Shown here piece by piece: positions 8,757-16,643 of a stretch of 64,000 bases of DNA. The notes below the pieces were generated by a model that made no database searches, was not told where the DNA came from, and worked only from the letters and a program-made list of their open reading frames with translations. This stretch comes from Candidatus Cloacimonas acidaminovorans str. Evry (GTDB lineage: Bacteria > Cloacimonadota > Cloacimonadia > Cloacimonadales > Cloacimonadaceae): the NCBI RefSeq assembly GCF_000146065.2, contig NC_020449.1:434001-498000 (forward strand). Direction: 5' to 3'. Both the position numbers and the translations under genes were made by a program. Position 1 is the stretch's first letter. Each line of letters starts with the position of its first letter.

Positions 8757-9563
8757 ATGTATAAATCAATAAAACAGCAACAATTGGAGCAAAGAATTCT
8801 GAAGCTGCTCTCTGGAAAAGCACTTAAAACAGCCGAGTGGCTTTTTACCAATCCGGAACTGCAAGCAGGTCAAGAATATGCCAATATTGTATCTATTAAG
8901 CGTTTGGGCTTTAATGATCACGGTCCTGTCCATATGCGAAAAGCAACTTTGAACGCCATTAAAATGTTCAATTTGCTTAATCAGTCGGGCATTAAAATGA
9001 ATCTGGAAAAAGAAGGAGCAGGAAATGCGGATGATTCCCTTACAGCTGTAATTTTAGCTTCTTTGCTGCATGATTTGGGAATGGCAATTACCCGCGAGTC
9101 CCATGAATTGCTTTCTATTCAACTTGCTATTCCTTATATAGATACAGTTTTAAACACTTTGCATTCGGAAAATGAAATTGTTTTAAAAACCGCTATTCGT
9201 TCTCTTGCCATTGAAGGTATTTTTGGTCATATGGCAACCCATAAAATTCATTCTCTGGAGGCGGGTTTGGTTTTAATTGGGGATGGAAGTGATATGGAGA
9301 AAGGCAGAGCCAGAATTCCTACGATGCTTTCTTCTCAAACCAGAGTTGGAGATATTCACCGGACTTCTGCTTCCGCTATTCAAAAAGTGAAAATTTTTAA
9401 GGGGCAGGAAAAGCCCATCAATATTACTGTGGAAATGAATGCTTCGGTAGGTTTTTTCCAGGTGGAAGAGGTATTTTTTCCCAAAATTAATATCAGTCCG
9501 GTGAAACCGTATATTGAGCTTTATGCAGGAGTGACGGATAGAGAAATGCTGAGGTATTTGTAA
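8757..9563 (+). CDS. HD-domain metal-dependent phosphohydrolase
   Basis: The 268-residue protein has an HD-type hydrolase core: HGPVHMRKA near residue 61 supplies the first histidine and SLLHDLGMAIT near residue 103 the HD pair, with further His residues (SHELL, GIFGHMATHKIH) consistent with metal ligands. HD proteins hydrolyse phosphomonoesters or nucleotides in the cytoplasm; the substrate cannot be told from the sequence. There is no GYP motif of cyclic-di-GMP phosphodiesterases. The RBS AGGAG is well placed 9 nt before ATG. It is probably the last gene of the run that includes the ThrE pair. Confidence 0.82.
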   Translation: MYKSIKQQQLEQRILKLLSGKALKTAEWLFTNPELQAGQEYANIVSIKRLGFNDHGPVHMRKATLNAIKMFNLLNQSGIKMNLEKEGAGNADDSLTAVILASLLHDLGMAITRESHELLSIQLAIPYIDTVLNTLHSENEIVLKTAIRSLAIEGIFGHMATHKIHSLEAGLVLIGDGSDMEKGRARIPTMLSSQTRVGDIHRTSASAIQKVKIFKGQEKPINITVEMNASVGFFQVEEVFFPKINISPVKPYIELYAGVTDREMLRYL

Positions 9564-9856
9564 GGTGAGAGGTAGAGAAGTAGAGAGAAAAAATTGAGAT
9601 AGAACATTAGAGATACAATGAAAGTTATAGTATCACTTTAATTGTTCTTCAAATAATAAAATCTGCGTAATCTGTGGGAAACAAAATACGCGAACATTTT
9701 CTTCCCAAGGTTGTTTACATAGCCAGGAAACGGCAGAAGGGCTAATTGGCTTGGAGGGAATATCATTCCGGGTGTAGAATTCAGTCATAAAGAACTCTGC
9801 CAGAACAGGGATATCTTCAATCCGTTTTCTGAGAGAGAGAATTTATTTTTTAATAA
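9564..9856. other. 293-nt gap with decayed gene
   Basis: This gap lies between convergent genes. The part nearest the HD gene is AT-rich without clear signals; 9661-9690 matches the CGCAGATT-type degenerate repeat seen in other gaps, and 9664-9842 on the minus strand encodes a fragment of a sigma-54 activator (listed separately). Confidence 0.6.
9664..9842 (-). pseudogene. Remnant of NtrC-family sigma-54 activator
   Basis: Read on the minus strand, this stretch translates without a stop to the lid region of an NtrC-type AAA+ domain. It begins with LRKRIEDIPVLAEFF and ends with SAVSWLCKQPWEENVRVF, matching the family order LRER.EDIP.LAE.F, then the P.S..A...L....WPGNVREL block. The conserved GN before VREL is changed to EN. 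Walker motifs, the GAFTGA loop and the Fis HTH are all absent, and there is no start codon context. The fragment is therefore a truncated relic. Its 3' end runs into a CGCAGATT-type repeat. Confidence 0.7.
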
Positions 9857-10216
9857 TTAATCTTCCTCAGGGTCTAAAATATTTTCTTCGTCCAGCAATC
9901 CCATTTTGTCCATTTCGGATAAGAAAAGCTCATTAAACTTATCGGCTATAATATCATACAATTCCTCATCTTCAATGGGGTAAAAAGTAACAATATCTCC
10001 TTCTCCGATCATTTGATAGATGTCATAAATATCTTCTCCTTCAGGTACTAAGGCAATATATTGTTTATCTTCATAGTCAATATGCCCGATAGGGATGTAA
10101 TTTTGAATAGAGCCATCTTCGCTTTGGACGGGAATAACAAATTGCTCATGCTGACATTCTTCGTCACAGATATGTGTATCTGCAGGTTGGGTTTCGTTTT
10201 TTTCTTTTGGGGTCAT
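9857..10216 (-). CDS. DUF1292 family protein
   Basis: The 119-residue acidic protein has a DUF1292 (YrzB-like) pattern: a beta-rich core around residues 30-100 beginning FVIPVQSEDGS and including YIALVPEGEDIYDIYQM. The N-terminus is poorly conserved with CDEECQH, and the C-terminus is very acidic. The role of DUF1292 proteins is unknown. AAGGA lies 7 nt before the start. It is transcribed divergently from the butyrate kinase gene and convergently with the HD gene, so it is monocistronic. It is the only minus-strand gene in the first 30 kb. Confidence 0.82.
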   Translation of the reverse strand: MTPKEKNETQPADTHICDEECQHEQFVIPVQSEDGSIQNYIPIGHIDYEDKQYIALVPEGEDIYDIYQMIGEGDIVTFYPIEDEELYDIIADKFNELFLSEMDKMGLLDEENILDPEED

Positions 10217-10263
10217 TGGAGTATCCTTGTTTATATTTTAGTCATAATTTGGAAGGCATATTT

Positions 10264-10277
10264 TTTGGCAAGCCAAA
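10264..10277. promoter_or_regulatory. Perfect 14-bp palindrome between divergent genes
   Basis: TTTGGCAAGCCAAA is a perfect palindrome in the 181-nt space between the divergent DUF1292 and butyrate kinase genes. It could be an operator for a dimeric regulator. No matching regulator is visible nearby, so this is only a candidate. Confidence 0.3.
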
Positions 10278-10397
10278 TCTTTGTTTTTTCGTAAAGCAGA
10301 TATAGAAAGCAGGGAAAAGGGAAAGAAAATTGATTGACGGTTTTAAGCCCTGTATTTTTTAAGATAAACAAAACAAAATTAATATTCTGGAGGAAAA

Positions 10398-11477
10398 ATG
10401 AATTATCGTGTGCTCGCGATAAATCCTGGTTCAACATCAACCAAAATTGCTGTTTATGATGACAGCACCCCCGTTTTTGAAAAGACCTTACGCCACGATC
10501 CTGAAGAATTAAATCAATTTGGAGATCTTTTTAATCAGACGGATTTTCGTAAGGCATTGGTTATGGAAGCGATGGAAGAAAATAATGTCCATCCCCAAAG
10601 TTTAAATGCCGTAGTTGGTAGAGGTGGTTTAGTTCGTCCTGTAAGTGGAGGAACCTGGAAAGTAAATGAAGCAATGTTACGCGATCTGAAAGATATTACA
10701 ATTTGGGGAAGAAGTCATGCTTCCAATTTAGGTGCCTTTTTGGCAAAAGCGGTTGCCGAACCACTTGGCATTCCCTATTTTATAGTTGATCCTGTAGCCA
10801 CGGATGAAATGGAGGATATTGCGCGTTTAGCAGGCATTCCTGAAATTGAACATAAAAGTTTGTTTCATGCCTTAAATATCCGCTATATTTGTCGTTTACT
10901 GGCAGAAAAACTGGGAAAGAACTTAACTGAAGTTAATTTCATTGGAGTGCACCTGGGAGGGGGAATTTCCGTTGCCGCCATAAAAAACGGACGAGTAGTA
11001 GATGTTAATAATGCTCTTTTAGGTACGGGACCCTTTTCTCCTCAAAGAGCTGGCTCTCTTCCCATCGGCGATTTGATAGAAATGTGCTATTCGGGTAAAT
11101 ACACTAAAAAAGAGCTTACCACTTATCTTTCCAAGGGTGCAGGTCTTATGGCTTATTTAGGAACCGACAGCGGAATTGAAGTGGGTAAAAGAGTTGCAGA
11201 AGGTGACCAAAAAGCTAAACTTGTTTTAGATGCTATGTGCTATAGAATTTCCAAGGAAATCGGTTCCTGTTCTGCAGTGCTTGCGGGAAAAGTGGAGGGA
11301 ATTTATCTTAGCGGTGGTTTGGCATATAACGATTATATAGTAAATTTTATTAAAGAGCATACAAAGTTTATAGCTCCGATATATTTATATCCTGGCGAAA
11401 AAGAAATGGAAGCTCTCTGCCAGGGTGGAATTAGAGTTCTGAATGGAACCGAAGAAGCAAAGGAATATCCTTATTGA
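10398..11477 (+). CDS. buk: Butyrate kinase
   Basis: The 359-residue protein is of normal length for Buk. It begins with the acetokinase-family nucleotide-binding motif LAINPGSTSTKIAVYDD (residues 5-21) and carries the conserved HLGGGISVAAIKNGRVVD block near residue 187 and SGGLAYN near residue 317. Butyrate kinase converts butyryl-phosphate and ADP to butyrate and ATP, the energy-yielding last step of butyrate fermentation, for example from lysine. Phosphate butyryltransferase is not in this window. Related branched-chain acid kinases cannot be excluded. A GGAGG RBS lies 5 nt before the ATG; its end overlaps the next gene. Confidence 0.92.
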   Translation: MNYRVLAINPGSTSTKIAVYDDSTPVFEKTLRHDPEELNQFGDLFNQTDFRKALVMEAMEENNVHPQSLNAVVGRGGLVRPVSGGTWKVNEAMLRDLKDITIWGRSHASNLGAFLAKAVAEPLGIPYFIVDPVATDEMEDIARLAGIPEIEHKSLFHALNIRYICRLLAEKLGKNLTEVNFIGVHLGGGISVAAIKNGRVVDVNNALLGTGPFSPQRAGSLPIGDLIEMCYSGKYTKKELTTYLSKGAGLMAYLGTDSGIEVGKRVAEGDQKAKLVLDAMCYRISKEIGSCSAVLAGKVEGIYLSGGLAYNDYIVNFIKEHTKFIAPIYLYPGEKEMEALCQGGIRVLNGTEEAKEYPY

Positions 11478-13150
11478 AATATTTCCTGATTATCTTTCTG
11501 CTTACTATTGGCATTTTCCTTAGTGCAGAAAGTTGGACTGTCCTTCTTTATATGGCTGCCGATAATAATTTGGCAGAAATGGGCAGATTAGATATAAATT
11601 CTCTGGAAAGTGTTGCCCAACCTGCGGATTTGAACTTAATTGTGCAAGCCGACTTTCCGGAAGGAGCAAAACGCTATAAAATTCAACAGGATAATTCGGA
11701 ACAAATAACTTCACCGGTTTTAGCAAACCTGGGAACAATCAATAGCGGAGATCCTAACACCTTAAATAGTTTTATAAAATGGGGCTTCAACCGCTATCCC
11801 GCTCAGCGCAAAATGCTTATTATTTGGTCACATGGGGATAGCTGGTATAAAGACAACAGCGGAAAATGGATTTGTCCCGATGATAATGCTCAAGACCTGA
11901 TTAGTGTTTCCGGGGGAGAACTGGTTTTGGCACTATCAGGAATTCCCTATTTAGATATTTTACTGTTTGATGCCTGCAGTATGCAATGTATTGAAGTAAT
12001 CAATGAAATTCACAGCTTTGCGGATTATATAATCGGTTCGGAAGACCTTGTTCCCCAATACGGTTTTCCTTATGAAGATATTATTCCCCTTTTTAATGGT
12101 GACTTTGATGAGCTGTTAGCGCAAATTCCCGAACTCTATGTTTCTTCCTATTTGCCGGGACAGGGTATAAATCCCGGAGGAGCTCTTTGGTCTGTTACCT
12201 GTTCAGTGGTGAAAACAGAATTAGTGCCTCAGTTTGTGCAACAGATAAAGAATTTTGCTATCAGCCAAAGATTTCTTGCCCCTAAATATTTTACTGTTCG
12301 CAATTCCTGCTATTCTATGAACACAGGACTCGCAGATGTAGATATCAGAGATTTTTTGGAAAAAGCACAAACGATTTGGACAAGCGGAACACAAAATTTG
12401 CTCTCTCTTTGGAATTCTATTGTTATCAGCAGTTGTTTTACCAATCCTGAAGAAACAGGAAATATTGGAACTGCGGCAATTTGGTTTCCTGATAGCAGAT
12501 TCAATTTTGAAAACGGCTGGAGACAATATCATAAGCTGAATTTTTCTCGCTCCCGTTGGCTCAGTTTTGTAAATTCGGCTATCGGAAATGATACTTTTCC
12601 TCCTGAAACACCTATTCTCATCTCCCAAAATCTGATTTATAACACTTTGCAAATTTCTCTGCAGGCAAATCCCGATCCCGATTCCCTTTACTATGAAATA
12701 ACCATAGACGAGGGACAGCATTTCCAATATTTTTATACTAATCCCGATAATGCTGTGTTTACGATTATGCTACAAATCTCCCAAAACGGAACTTATCAAA
12801 TCCGAGCTATTGACCAAAGTGGCAACAAAAGCCAACCCTTAATTGGAAATTATACCTATTCTAACCCCCAGGCATCAATCATAATTAACCCGAATCCTGT
12901 TTCTGGAACTTCCTTAGCCGTTTTAAGGTGGTGGGCAAGTGAAGAGCTTGCAGGTAAAATTCAACTGGAAATTTATAACCTGAAAGGCCAAAAAGTAATA
13001 AATAGATATTTGGGAGAAGTAATTGCGGGTGAAGGCAATTTCCTGCTTTCTGCAGAACCGAAATTTAGAGCTCTGCCTTCCGGAGTTTACATTTTAAGAT
13101 TGCACCTGGGAAACAGGAAATTTACAAAAAAGCTGACTATCTTATACTAA
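11474..13150 (+). CDS. Secreted clostripain-like (C11) protease with sorting domain
   Basis: The 558-residue protein starts at TTG 11474, overlapping the buk stop by 4 nt. A signal peptide (about 1-18) is followed by a peptidase C11 domain (about 20-380): WTVLLYMAADNNLAEMG, the catalytic His in MLIIWSHGDSW and the catalytic Cys in LLFDACSMQCIEV. A fibronectin/Ig-like segment follows (about 382-460), then a C-terminal type-IX-secretion-like sorting domain (about 470-558) with NPNPVSG, IYNLKGQKV and the closing GVYILRLHL and KLTILY. It should be a cysteine protease exported to the cell surface or medium, feeding peptides to an amino-acid fermenter. Confidence 0.85.
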   Translation: MKYFLIIFLLTIGIFLSAESWTVLLYMAADNNLAEMGRLDINSLESVAQPADLNLIVQADFPEGAKRYKIQQDNSEQITSPVLANLGTINSGDPNTLNSFIKWGFNRYPAQRKMLIIWSHGDSWYKDNSGKWICPDDNAQDLISVSGGELVLALSGIPYLDILLFDACSMQCIEVINEIHSFADYIIGSEDLVPQYGFPYEDIIPLFNGDFDELLAQIPELYVSSYLPGQGINPGGALWSVTCSVVKTELVPQFVQQIKNFAISQRFLAPKYFTVRNSCYSMNTGLADVDIRDFLEKAQTIWTSGTQNLLSLWNSIVISSCFTNPEETGNIGTAAIWFPDSRFNFENGWRQYHKLNFSRSRWLSFVNSAIGNDTFPPETPILISQNLIYNTLQISLQANPDPDSLYYEITIDEGQHFQYFYTNPDNAVFTIMLQISQNGTYQIRAIDQSGNKSQPLIGNYTYSNPQASIIINPNPVSGTSLAVLRWWASEELAGKIQLEIYNLKGQKVINRYLGEVIAGEGNFLLSAEPKFRALPSGVYILRLHLGNRKFTKKLTILY

Positions 13151-13159
13151 AATTATGCG

Positions 13160-13290
13160 TTTGGGAATAATGTGGATAACCTGTGGATAAGTTTTGTGGA
13201 AAGTCATCTACAAAATATAACAGCTATTATTTTCAGTCAGTTAATAAATTATAGTTATCCACAGAGCTTGTGGATAAGTCCCTATCTGAT
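13160..13290. other. Cluster of DnaA boxes (candidate origin or DnaA-titration site)
   Basis: Four perfect copies of the 9-mer DnaA box TTATCCACA lie in 107 nt: 13171-13179, 13182-13190 and 13269-13277 on the minus strand (as TGTGGATAA) and 13255-13263 on the plus strand. A near-match TGTGGAAAG is at 13195-13203. AT-rich sequence between 13204 and 13254 could unwind. This is the only such cluster in the window. dnaA, dnaN and gidA are not nearby and gene orientation does not flip here, so it may instead be a DnaA reservoir or a DnaA-controlled promoter for the methyltransferase gene. Confidence 0.6.
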
Positions 13291-13324
13291 TAAAAATAAG
13301 AGAACTTGGAATTAAGGATAGTTG

Positions 13325-14062
13325 ATGAGAGAAAATGTTGCCGTTCCTAAAATGAGTAATGAACATCTGCGCTATCTTTCTAAACTGAAACAGAAGAAAT
13401 TCCGTTTGCAGGAAGGTCTGGTAATTGTTGAAGGGAAAAGAACTTTGGAACAGCTCTTTGCTTGGGACATTAAAGCTAAAGAACTGTATATCGTTGAGAG
13501 TGAACCCATCGTTTCGGCAGCAATAAGTTATACCGTTTCCGAACAAGGAATGAAACGACTTTGCGATTCGGAACAGCCGCAAAAAATAGCAGGTTTGTTT
13601 TCTTTGCCCAAACCCCGTAAAATAGCTTTTAAGAAAGCATTTTATCTGGACGATATAAGCGATCCGGGAAATTTGGGAACGATTTTTAGAATTGCCGCTG
13701 CCTTTAATATTGACTGTTTAATTCTTTCTCCCAAGACCTGTGAAATTAGCTCTCCTAAAGTGATTCGTGCCTCTTTAGGAGCGGTGTATAAGGTGCCTTT
13801 TTTCTTTTGTGAGATGGAAAAGTTGCAAGAATTAAAGGCACATATATTTGCTTTGGATATGCAGGGAAAAATTCCTCTCACTAATTTTGCACCACCTTCA
13901 GAACCTTATATAGTTGCTTTAGGCAACGAAGCTAAAGGCATATCTTCCTCTATTTTAAAAATTGCCGAAGAAACACTCTGTATTCCAATGCCCGGAGAAA
14001 TGGAATCTCTGAATGTATCTGTCTCTTCCGCTATTTTAGCTTACACTCTTAGCTTGAACTAA
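13325..14062 (+). CDS. SpoU/TrmH-family RNA 2'-O-methyltransferase
   Basis: The 245-residue protein has an N-terminal substrate-binding domain (about 10-85, LSKLKQKKFRLQEGLVIVEG) and a SPOUT methyltransferase domain (about 100-245) with the three SpoU motifs: DDISDPGNLGTIFRIAAAF, VALGNEAKGIS and IPMPGEMESLNVSVSSAI. It should add a 2'-O-methyl group to rRNA or tRNA ribose using SAM through the knotted fold. It is closest to the RlmB/TsnR-like group; the exact site is unknown. AAGGA lies 6 nt before ATG 13325, which is preferred to the TTG three bases earlier. The upstream region contains the DnaA boxes. Confidence 0.88.
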   Translation: MRENVAVPKMSNEHLRYLSKLKQKKFRLQEGLVIVEGKRTLEQLFAWDIKAKELYIVESEPIVSAAISYTVSEQGMKRLCDSEQPQKIAGLFSLPKPRKIAFKKAFYLDDISDPGNLGTIFRIAAAFNIDCLILSPKTCEISSPKVIRASLGAVYKVPFFFCEMEKLQELKAHIFALDMQGKIPLTNFAPPSEPYIVALGNEAKGISSSILKIAEETLCIPMPGEMESLNVSVSSAILAYTLSLN

Positions 14063-14100
14063 TCTTATTTTATTCCAAAGTAGAAGAAAAAAATTTGCAC

Positions 14101-14129
14101 TTGACAAATTTATAATTATATTTACAAGA
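14101..14129 (+). promoter_or_regulatory. Candidate sigma-70-type promoter
   Basis: A perfect -35 box TTGACA at 14101-14106 is followed after 16 nt by TACAAG, which matches four of six positions of the -10 consensus. It lies upstream of the small ORF at 14157 and the TRL lipoprotein. The -10 match is weak, so the call is tentative. Confidence 0.4.
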
Positions 14130-14156
14130 GAACTATATCATAAAAGGAGTGTGAGT

Positions 14157-14357
14157 ATGGAAAATTGCGTGGCTGAAAGGATACTTTGTTTACCCGAATT
14201 ACATTATTCAGGGTTGTGCTTCAAAATTAAAATACTATTGAAGAGAACTGTCATCTATTACTATGAAACCTGGCTTTTTGTTTCAAAAAAAGCGGAAGGT
14301 TTAAATTCCTATCAAGCACATTATAAATATAAGATCCGTACAGGTGTCTTAATATAA
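14157..14357 (+). CDS. Small hypothetical protein
   Basis: This is a 66-codon reading frame with a strong RBS (AAGGAG, 7 nt before the ATG) and a tyrosine-rich, basic product. It ends 13 nt before the TRL lipoprotein gene and could be its operon partner or a translated leader. I recognise no family, signal peptide or membrane helix, and the composition is not typical of the neighbours. It could be a chance frame behind a good RBS. Confidence 0.35.
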   Translation: MENCVAERILCLPELHYSGLCFKIKILLKRTVIYYYETWLFVSKKAEGLNSYQAHYKYKIRTGVLI

Positions 14358-14370
14358 AGGAGAAACAAAA

Positions 14371-14652
14371 ATGAAACAACTACCAAAACTTCTCGCAGTG
14401 GTGCTGTTACTAGTAATTATCAGTTCCTGCACAATCAACAAACCGATTTGCGCTACTTCTAATCCGTTGGGCGAAAAACAAGGTGTTTATACTCAAATCG
14501 GTATTTTGTTCTTTCAACCTGTTGCGAACTCAGATGCCGCTATTGCCAAGGCAGCTGAAAATGGTGGGATAACTAATATTTCTACTGTTGATTATAACAC
14601 TACCTGGCTTCTCTTTCTGATGAAATACCAAACCATAGTAACAGGAAATTGA
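14371..14652 (+). CDS. TRL-family lipoprotein
   Basis: The 93-residue protein has a lipoprotein signal peptide with lipobox LLVIISSC; lipidation would be on Cys20. The mature part matches the TRL (tRNA-associated locus) family: ATSNPLGEKQG, then an aromatic/hydrophobic strand, then AIAKAAENGGITNISTVDYN, and the final TIVTGN. TRL proteins are small envelope lipoproteins of unknown function. RBS AAAGGAG lies 9 nt before the ATG. No tRNA gene adjoins it here. A short hairpin with T-rich sequence follows the stop. Confidence 0.75.
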   Translation: MKQLPKLLAVVLLLVIISSCTINKPICATSNPLGEKQGVYTQIGILFFQPVANSDAAIAKAAENGGITNISTVDYNTTWLLFLMKYQTIVTGN

Positions 14653-15212
14653 TACTGTAGTGTGGTTTTTAGAGAATAGTTCTCTTTTATTTTGTTTCTG
14701 TTTTCAGTTAGGATGATATTTTCAGGAAAGGAAACAGAACTTTGAACTGTAGGAAATGAAGTGGGAACGGTAACTTTATGTTTGCCTGAAGGATATTTAA
14801 AAGTAATTAAAGCTTAGTGATAAACAAATAAGACAACGGGACTTTGATTTGTAAGCTACACCGGCAAAAAGTTTTTTTTGTGGAAAGTGGTGTTTACGCG
14901 TATTTTCTTATAGTTTTCAGATATAGGGAAACTATATGGGAGGAGGAAGTCCGTTTTTTGTTACCTGGATAATATCATTCCTTTATTAAGTAAAGCGCTT
15001 TATAATTACTGATCAGGTAAGTATTCCGGTAAGTTTAGGAAAATATAATTACATTTTTTAGCGGGCTCTATAAATAAAATATCCTTGTTCTATAATAGTT
15101 TTCCTCTGCTATAATGGAAGTTACGAAAGGGATGAGGTAAATGAAGAATTGACAAAAAAGGGGAGATACAGGACTTGGTAATTAAAATATATTTTCTAAG
15201 GGAGGAACAGGA
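14653..15212. other. 560-nt gap without a recognised gene
   Basis: Apart from the hairpin at 14671-14685, I see no gene or named repeat. A partial inverted repeat ATAGTTTTC...GGAAACTAT lies around 14911-14936 and a TTGACA at 15149-15154 has no good -10 partner. The final bases carry the strong RBS of the thymidine kinase gene. The size and AT-richness would allow an undetected small RNA or decayed gene. Confidence 0.4.
14671..14690 (+). terminator. Weak rho-independent terminator
   Basis: AGAGAA-TAG-TTCTCT forms a six-pair hairpin (14671-14685) followed by T-rich sequence TTTATTTTGTTT. It begins 18 nt after the TRL lipoprotein stop. The stem is AT-rich, so it is probably weak. Confidence 0.45.
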
Positions 15213-15776
15213 ATGTTGAATATTGTAAATCAGAAAACGGGATGGATAGAAGTTATTTGCGGAAGTATGTTCAGTGGTAAAACGGAGGAACTAATTCGGA
15301 GAATCAGACGGGCTGAATATGCTAAACAAAAAGTGCTGGTTTTTAAGCCGGTTATTGATAATCGTTACGATGCCAATAATATTGTTTCTCATTCACAAAT
15401 GCAGGCACCTTCAATTCCGATAAATGCTCCCGGAGAAATTTATAGTTATCTGGATGACGATGTAAAAATAATAGCTATTGATGAAGCACAATTTTTTGAT
15501 CCTTCCCTTGTTGGTATCTGTAATGATTTGGCAGATAGAGGTTATAGGGTTATTGTAGCCGGTTTGGATCAGGATTATAAAGGTGAGCCCTTTGGAAGTA
15601 TGCCTCAATTAATGGCGATTGCAGAATATATTACCAAGAATTTGGCTATTTGTGTGGTCTGCGGTAATCCTGCTAATAGAACTCAACGCACAATTCATAA
15701 GGATGAGCAGATTCTGGTTGGTTCCACAGATGCTTATGAAGCAAGATGCAGAAATTGTCATGAGGTTTTGGATTGA
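15213..15776 (+). CDS. tdk: Thymidine kinase
   Basis: The 187-residue protein is a type II thymidine kinase. It shows Walker [21 protein letters not shown] (near residue 22), Walker [12 protein letters not shown] (near 86), the lasso region [17 protein letters not shown], and a structural zinc site of CVVC and CRNC pairs (near 147 and 182). It phosphorylates thymidine to dTMP in the salvage pathway. GGGAGGAAC lies before the ATG. It overlaps yggT by 4 nt and heads a run of conserved housekeeping genes reaching to about 21 kb. Confidence 0.95.
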   Translation: MLNIVNQKTGWIEVICGSMFSGKTEELIRRIRRAEYAKQKVLVFKPVIDNRYDANNIVSHSQMQAPSIPINAPGEIYSYLDDDVKIIAIDEAQFFDPSLVGICNDLADRGYRVIVAGLDQDYKGEPFGSMPQLMAIAEYITKNLAICVVCGNPANRTQRTIHKDEQILVGSTDAYEARCRNCHEVLD

Positions 15777-16045
15777 TATATTCAACCAGTTTAACGGGTT
15801 CCATATTACTTTTTGCAGTTCGGATTATTCAGATTTATAATATTTTAATTATCGCGCGCGTTTTTGCTTCCTGGATAATTCGGAATCCGTATAATCGTTT
15901 ATATCACTTTTTAATAAGTATCACAGAACCGGTTTTAGGACCAATCCGTCATATTTTACCTCCGATGATGGGATTGGATTTATCTCCGATAATTGCATTT
16001 TTTATTCTTGATCTATTATCTCGTCTTTTAATTTCGTTAATTTAA
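15773..16045 (+). CDS. YggT family membrane protein
   Basis: The 90-residue protein starts at TTG 15773, overlapping the tdk stop. It has two membrane helices (about 10-30 and 66-88) joined by the family loop [20 protein letters not shown] and [13 protein letters not shown]. YggT proteins are linked to cell division and osmotic tolerance and commonly sit beside divIVA, as here. The exact role is not established. Confidence 0.87.
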   Translation: MIYSTSLTGSILLFAVRIIQIYNILIIARVFASWIIRNPYNRLYHFLISITEPVLGPIRHILPPMMGLDLSPIIAFFILDLLSRLLISLI

Positions 16046-16058
16046 GGTGGAGGAATTT

Positions 16059-16643
16059 ATGCCCCTATTTCCTTTGGATATAAGACATCAGGAGTTTTCC
16101 ACTGCAATGTTTGGTTACAGCAAAAAAGAAGTGCGTGCTTTTTTAGACCAGATAGCTTCTGAAGTTGAGGCATTTCAAAAACAGCTGGAAAAAGAAATTG
16201 CCCGTCAGGAACAAAAACAAAATGAAGTGAAACAAGAAGCATTACAAGCTGGTAGTGCTGTAGAAGAATTGAAAAGAAGAGAAGAATTAATTAGCCGAAC
16301 TCTTGTTTTTGCAGAAAAAACCAAAGCGGATATTATAGCCAACGCTCGCAAGGAAGCAGAAAATATTATTAAGGAAGCAGACCTGAAAGCTAAAAGAGCT
16401 ATCCAGGAAGCAAAACAGTATTTAAGCGTGCTGGAACATCAATATCTCCAATTAAAAGAACAGAAAAGACAATTCCTAATACAGTTTAAGGTAGAACTCC
16501 AAAGTTTTCAGGATAGAATAAATAAAGACCCTCTTTTAAGCAAAGATAGTGAATTGAGGTTAGATAGCGAATTTCATCAAATAAAAGAAGAAATTGTGCC
16601 CAAACCAGAAAATACGGAAACACAAAACGAGAAGAACAAATAA
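16059..16643 (+). CDS. divIVA: DivIVA-domain protein
   Basis: The 194-residue protein starts at ATG 16059 behind AAGGTGGAGGA; an in-frame GTG at 16047 lies inside that RBS and is less likely. The N-terminal DivIVA domain (about 1-45) contains PLDIRHQEFSTAMFGYSKKE and VRAFLDQIASEVE, followed by a long coiled coil (about 45-165) rich in Glu, Lys and Ala and an acidic tail. DivIVA proteins bind curved membrane at septum and poles and organise division or polar proteins. yggT upstream and punA 0 nt downstream suggest one operon. Confidence 0.9.
   Translation: MPLFPLDIRHQEFSTAMFGYSKKEVRAFLDQIASEVEAFQKQLEKEIARQEQKQNEVKQEALQAGSAVEELKRREELISRTLVFAEKTKADIIANARKEAENIIKEADLKAKRAIQEAKQYLSVLEHQYLQLKEQKRQFLIQFKVELQSFQDRINKDPLLSKDSELRLDSEFHQIKEEIVPKPENTETQNEKNK

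Noticed and set aside
10334-10365. TTGACG box upstream of buk as a promoter
   Set aside because: No acceptable -10 hexamer at 16-18 nt spacing.
14935-14960. GAGGAAGTCCG-like string resembling the start of RNase P RNA
   Set aside because: The matching downstream conserved blocks of RNase P RNA are not found in the 250 nt before tdk, so the similarity is probably chance.
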